This document shows positions 59,907-64,000 of a DNA stretch of 64,000 bases, piece after piece. Positions within the stretch are counted from its first letter, which is position 1; each line of letters opens with the position of its first letter. The stretch spans positions 61,876,633-61,940,632 of the forward strand of contig OY755240.1 in the NCBI GenBank assembly GCA_963576725.1, written 5' to 3'. The stretch is from Azorinus chamasolen (Eukaryota > Mollusca > Bivalvia > Cardiida > Solecurtidae). A program made the position numbers and the translations under genes. The notes beneath the pieces are model-generated. The model was given only the letters and a program-made list of their open reading frames with translations. It was not told the origin of the DNA and did not search any database.

Positions 59907-60143
59907 AATAACCCATTCCTCCATAGGCTATTTTTAGACCGAACCTCTTTGAATAAATCTACCGAAAAGGAGCATTAATAATTTACTAAAGAAAAAGAAA
60001 ATGTTAGAATTGTGTAGTTTTGAAACCATTGTGATAAATAGAGCATTTGCTCCTATGGAGCAAATGCTCTTTTTATCACAATTGTTTCAAGAAGTGACTT
60101 TTACAGAGGCGTAGAAATGCGTATTTATGGCGGAAAGGGTTAA
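59907..60143. mobile_element. MITE-B between direct repeats
   Basis: ATAACCCATTCCTCCATAGG to GCGGAAAGGGTTAA. A ~55-bp segment starting TTAAGACAG and ending TCAATAA lies on both sides (~59857-59910, ~60140-60195). Confidence 0.87.
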
Positions 60144-60308
60144 GACAGGTTTTAATGAAGTTTGACATCTCCTAAAGATTAGCAGGTGCTCAATAAGGAA
60201 GTTTGAAAAGCTTGATGCAAAATTTTTTTATAGTTGGCAATTTATAATATTGGTTTGCCAGATTACAGGGATTTTGTATTCCTTATAGATAATGATTCAT
60301 GACATCTT

Positions 60309-60533
60309 TTAACCCTGTCCCTCACATACTTATTTTTAAGCCTTTGCAAACAGAGTACAACAAGATCAGATGGTTCCTGCAGGAACAGTCTGGTCAGAGT
60401 CTGCTCTGTTTGCTTATGACATTATATAGATCTGATCCTACTGTTTTTATCTAAAAGCCAACAATTCCCTTTCAAATGTTTACATTAATTAAATATTCAT
60501 GAAGTGATCAATTCGTACTATACATCCAACAAC
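60309..60533. mobile_element. MITE-A, right end eroded
   Basis: TTAACCCTGTCCCTCACATA, hairpin ~60343-60415, long arm fading near ATTCATGAAGTGATC. Confidence 0.72.
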
Positions 60534-60603
60534 ATTTGATATGATGTATTCTGTATCCTGCAGATGATTGTCTCCATCTTTACTTGATAATGTGACCATA
60601 ATA

Positions 60604-60745
60604 TATTTACACCCTTGCAAACAGAGTAGAGTAGACCCAGATGATGATCTGACAGCTCCTGTGGGAGCTTTCTGGTCAGGGTCTGCTCAGTTTGCTTATG
60701 GAATAATAAACATCTGATTCTACAGTTTCAGTTGCTTATAAAAAT
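60604..60745. mobile_element. MITE-A fragment
   Basis: Hairpin with a doubled GAGTA in the left arm (GCAAACAGAGTAGAGTAGAC). Confidence 0.7.
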
Positions 60746-60806
60746 ACACTTCATCAGCAGGTCAGAGATTTACCATGAACAATAGCTCCATCCTTTGTTA
60801 ATCATA

Positions 60807-61000
60807 CAGAGCAACATGCAGACAAACATGCACATACCCAAATACTTAAATCGTCATTTCTCCACCCAACCCTATGTTGCGACCACTCTTTAGAATCGTC
60901 TCTTTGAGACCATTCTAAAGGGTGGTCACAACATAGGGTTGGGTGGAGAAATAAAGAAGTTATTGTTGAAAAATTTAAATACATCTTATCTAGACCTCTG
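60807..61000. mobile_element. MITE-D
   Basis: CAGAGCAACATGCAGAC to TTATCTAGACCTCTG; TCATA on both sides; hairpin near perfect. Confidence 0.84.
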
Positions 61001-61119
61001 TCATATGAGTGTATCGAGTTTCCTTCTCCTACGCACATTAGCTATATCTATACAATTATTTGTATGTTTTTCATAAAGTTCCTGTAATAAGTTTATTGTT
61101 GCAAACAAAAACAAACTAC

Positions 61120-61321
61120 TTAAACCTTTATCTTTACCTTACACCTTTTGATACCAGCATGCAGAGTAGACCCAGATCAGATTGACTCCTGTAGTTTGCT
61201 TATGGATAATATGAACCCGATTCTACGAGTTCCTTCATGGCAAAACACTTCTGTATTCATATGCCATTATAAAAATTCATTATTAATTTCTTACATGAAT
61301 ATTCATGAGGTAAAGGGTTAA
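61120..61321. mobile_element. MITE-A, one hairpin half deleted
   Basis: AAACCTTTATCTTTACC to GAGGTAAAGGGTTAA. Confidence 0.77.
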
Positions 61322-61571
61322 CCCTTTTCTTCATATAAATGTGTTTTCACGCATTTACAAACAGAGCAGACAAAGATCAGACGACTCCTATAGGAGCCGT
61401 CTGATCAGAGTCTACACTGTTTGCTAGCGGAATTTGAAAGCCGAGACTTTTTCTTTACTTTCTAAAATGGCTACAACGTTCCACCTTCAGTGTTTCATTA
61501 TAACTAGTCTGTTTATGAATATTCACTAGGTACTGGAATTTGTAATAAATATAGAACAGGGAAAGGGTTAA
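61318..61571. mobile_element. MITE-A'
   Basis: TTAACCCTTTTCTTCATATA to CAGGGAAAGGGTTAA; shares TTAA on the left. Confidence 0.87.
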
Positions 61572-61908
61572 TACAATAATCGTCCATATAGTAAGCTACA
61601 GCAGGACCTTTACACAACAACCACTCGATCATTTGGCGAAAAATTACTGTACTGAGACGATAAACTCTACCGACACATGTACATATGTTGACAGTCACCA
61701 GTCGCTCCGAAAAATCTCCAGTGTCTTAGAAATGGAAGTAACTTTGTGGTTGACATTGACAGAAAGTTTAATTTCTATTGAAGGAGAGTGGAAAACGGAC
61801 CATATTATGAGATTTAGTGTGACTTTAGATGTCATCAGTCGTGAAATTGTACATGTATGTCGGTAGCGGCTCAGTTGACTAAAACAAAGTTGGAGTTTAT
61901 CATCTTAG
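61572..61908. other. Repeat-free stretch upstream of the phosphatase; possible 5' exon region
   Basis: Not matched to any MITE here and less AT-rich than its surroundings. A 77-codon plus frame (61633-61866) and a minus frame are open, but neither shows PPM1 or other known motifs. Could hold a non-coding first exon; nothing proves it. Confidence 0.25.
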
Positions 61909-62116
61909 TACAGTAAAACCTCTCTTAACCGGCCGTTAAATTTAGTATGAATATCGGTATTGGAGACAGGTGGCAGCTTAATGCAGGGTGAAAGTCATGC
62001 AGAAAGCTCCTAGAGGAGCTTTCTGCATGACTTTCACCCTGCATTAAGCAGTCGCCTGCCTAAAAGTGTCTAAATTTTTATCTATTAGAATTCCGGTTAA
62101 GAGAGGTTTTACTGTA
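61909..62116. mobile_element. MITE-C
   Basis: TACAGTAAAACCTCTCTTAA to AGAGAGGTTTTACTGTA; hairpin perfect around CTCCTAGAGGAG. Confidence 0.9.
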
Positions 62117-62735
62117 CAGTAATATTTCGGCCTATGATCGGCCATCGATGGTGTATATTTCGAAGACTGGACATTTCCGCATGTAATGAATCATATTGGA
62201 TTGAAATCAAGCAAAAATTGACGTTGTAACAAGATGTTGAATGTAGTTGGTGCAATTTTTCTGCCATTTTGGACCATTTAGTTACCGAGACCTTTACATA
62301 GTATTATACTATACGAAGAAAAATAATTCAATTTTTTTCTTTCTGTCAAAGTATGATGTCTAAACATATTTGAAGATGTTTGTCTGTAGTATTTATGAAA
62401 TTGTCACGCGCCTGGCACCTGTGGTGTAGAAGGGCATATTTATGGAGTAAAAGGGTTAGGTAACATTCAGGTGCAGAATCTTCACTTAACCTCAATTCTC
62501 AAGTAAGTGTTTCATTCAATTCTTTTCAAAATCAGTTTTAGAGTGTCAAGCAGTTCTAATCCAGATGAGATGCCAATTCATTTAGTGTTTCATTTGGATC
62601 CAATCTTTTTTTCCAGAACCTCTCCCAAAATCACCAATTGTGTGGAAACATTTAAGCCTCACCTGCATTAAGAATGAGTGGCAGATAAAATTTCAATCCC
62701 CTGTAATTCTATCTTCTTCAGGTTCTCTCAAGCTT
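62117..62735. other. No gene; a MITE-A end and a MITE-G-like piece
   Basis: GGGCATATTTATGGAGTAAA at ~62432-62458 is a lone MITE-A short-arm end; TCCAGATGAGATGCC and GTTTCATTTGGATCC at 62558-62605 resemble a MITE-G hairpin. Confidence 0.45.
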
Positions 62736-62950
62736 TTAACCCTTTTCATGCATTTGTAAACAGAGTAGACCCAGATCAGACGGCTGATCAGGGTCTGCTC
62801 TGTTTGCTAATGGAATTTGATAGATCCATTTCTTTAGTTTCTAAATGGGCTACAATGTTCCACCTTCCATGTTTCATTATAACTATTCTGTCTATGAATA
62901 TACAGTAGGTATTCGAATTTGGAATAAACATAGAACAGGGAAAGGGTTAA
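62736..62950. mobile_element. MITE-A'
   Basis: TTAACCCTTTTCATGCATTT to CAGGGAAAGGGTTAA; hairpin centre deleted. Confidence 0.86.
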
Positions 62951-62954
62951 GACA

Positions 62955-63165
62955 CTACTGACTGAGCATCAAACAGTTTGGATCCAACTCTGACTGTAAT
63001 GTCTGGATCACAGCCATGTACTAAAGCCAGTCGGTTCCCATTCAGCGGGAGATTAGGTTCAGGCTGACGGCCCAAGTGGACTTTCAAGTGTAGTGAGTAG
63101 GCTGGGATAATTTGTTCTTGACATTGTCACAAACGAACAAATTTGTTGACAACTACTTCTTCCTG
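62955..63165 (-). other. Open frame of unknown nature, possible exon
   Basis: The minus strand reads ~60 codons without a stop (IIPAYSLHLKVHLGRQ, LVHGCDPDITVRVG) between TGA upstream and the MITE TTAA. AG and GT dinucleotides allow an exon, but part of it (CAAACAGTTTGGATCC on the plus strand) matches the MITE-G hairpin, so it may be repeat. No family recognised; not joined to the phosphatase. Confidence 0.2.
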
Positions 63166-63221
63166 CTTGTGTCATGAATGAGGTCACTAATATGGCTCAG
63201 TGCTTCAAGGTTGAAGATATG

Positions 63222-63541
63222 CAGAGGTCCACATAAGATGTGCTGATTAAAACGCTTTCAAAAATAACTTCTTTATTTCCCCATAAAACTCTTGTTGTGA
63301 CCACTCTTTTAAGAATTGTCTCTTTGAGATGATTCTAAAGAGTGGTCACAACATAGGGTTTGGTGGAGAAATGATTTCAGTACAGGAAAACCTCTCTAAA
63401 CCGAAATTCTAGTAGAGAAGAATTTAGATACTTTTAGGCATTAAGCTGCCACCTGTCTCCAAGACCAATATTTATACTAAATTGAACGTCCGGTTTAGAG
63501 GGGTTTTACTGTACTTGAATACACATTAATCTGTTGCTCTG
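63222..63541. mobile_element. MITE-D with a MITE-C inside
   Basis: CAGAGGTCCACATAAGATG, hairpin ~63270-63373, then the insertion, then TTGAATACACATTAATCTG and TTGCTCTG. Confidence 0.8.
63381..63513. mobile_element. MITE-C inside MITE-D, hairpin deleted
   Basis: TACAGGAAAACCTCTCTAAA to AGAGGGGTTTTACTGTA, only 133 bp. Confidence 0.85.
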
Positions 63542-63597
63542 GGTATGGGCTGGTATACAAAAGAATACAGTGTACAGAACATTTATGCCTGTATCTT

Positions 63598-63770
63598 CAC
63601 CCTTTCCTCCATAATTGCGCCTTTAAATCTACACCTTTGCAAACAGAGTAGACCCAGATCAAAATGGCTCCTATCAAAATGAGCCGTCCTGATCTGGGTC
63701 TACTCTGTTTGCTTGTGATATAACATAGATAGATATGATTCTACAGTTTCTGCCATGGCTAAAACCTCAT
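63598..63770. mobile_element. MITE-A, long arm cut short
   Basis: ACCCTTTCCTCCATAATTGC, hairpin with a changed loop (ATCAAAATGAG), long arm to CCATGGCTAAAACC. Confidence 0.75.
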
Positions 63771-63890
63771 GTTGAACCCATTCCATCAATATCATTATCA
63801 ATAACAGCAATTATTTTGTTTGCTATATGCCACCTCAACATGAAAAATGGATAGGTTCCAAAACAAGATCTGGAGTGGTTTTCCTGAATT

Positions 63891-64000
63891 AACCCTTCGC
63901 TTGCTGAATTTTTAAAATACATTTCTCCTTCTTTACCCATGCCCTGTTGTATAATTACGTATATCTTCAATGTGTACACGTATTTCCCTGTGCAATCACT
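63891..64000. mobile_element. MITE-F, cut by the window end
   Basis: TTAACCCTTCGCTTGCTGAA; continues with the inverse of the 1597-1846 copy (ACATTTCTCCTTCTTTACCC, ACACGTATTTCCCT). Confidence 0.85.

Noticed and set aside
62955..63165. Upstream exon of the phosphatase
   Set aside because: Phase and sequence do not match PPM1 N-termini and part matches the MITE-G hairpin; kept only as a weak open frame.

Overview
The window is eukaryotic, most likely from a bivalve mollusc. It is AT-rich and intron-containing, and it is densely packed with short non-autonomous transposable elements. Several elements match the 'pearl'/CvA type known from bivalves: a block of ~155-bp core repeats, then an ACAG/ACGG microsatellite, then a terminal hairpin. 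I cannot name the species.

The one gene I can support is on the minus strand, from 59377 down to 30077. Six exons (59193-59377, 57528-57727, 53527-53715, 47718-47861, 36816-36912, 30077-31503) join in phase with GT/AG boundaries. Together they encode the last 746 residues of a PP2C-type metal-dependent Ser/Thr phosphatase of the PPM1E/PPM1F (POPX) group. All core catalytic motifs are present, followed by a ~390-residue acidic, low-complexity tail. The first coding exon and the promoter were not found. Two broken transposase genes are also present: a Tc1-like one (6588-7345, minus) and a mariner (11072-12138, plus).

Most other sequence is repeat. Names used below: MITE-A, ~200-260 bp, starts TTAACCCTTT and ends AAAGGGTTAA (piggyBac-like TTAA target), with a central ~68-bp hairpin read as GCAAACAGAG...GGCTCC / GGAGCC...CTCTGTTTGC between one 'long' and one 'short' arm. 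MITE-A' has the same hairpin and short arm but a different long arm (TGTTTATTCCAAATTTC). MITE-B has the same TTAA ends and a hairpin AGAGCATTTGCTCC / GGAGCAAATGCTCT. MITE-C, ~200 bp, has ends TACAGTARAACC / GGTTYTACTGTA, a TA target (pogo/Tigger-like) and a hairpin GCAGAAAGCTCC / GGAGCTTTCTGC. MITE-D is hAT-like, with ends CAGAG/CTCTG and a hairpin built on TTTCTCCACCAAACCC. MITE-E has a GGTGCAAAACTA hairpin. MITE-F has ends TTAACCCTTCGCTTGCT. MITE-G has TTAA ends, a GCTAGCGG motif and a hairpin CAAACAGTTTGGATCC. PRL means pearl-like.

Layout: 0-13 kb holds MITE-C clusters, an 83-bp satellite and the two dead transposases. 13-30 kb holds dense MITE-A/B/D with PRL blocks. 30-59.4 kb is the phosphatase gene, whose introns are filled with nested MITEs, a 22-bp minisatellite and four large PRL arrays (44-52 kb). 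59.4-64 kb is upstream flank with more MITEs. MITE ends lie a few bases from two splice donors, and MITEs are repeatedly inserted inside one another at TTAA or TA. All coordinates were read by eye; MITE ends can be off by a few bases, and classes assigned from termini alone are inferences.
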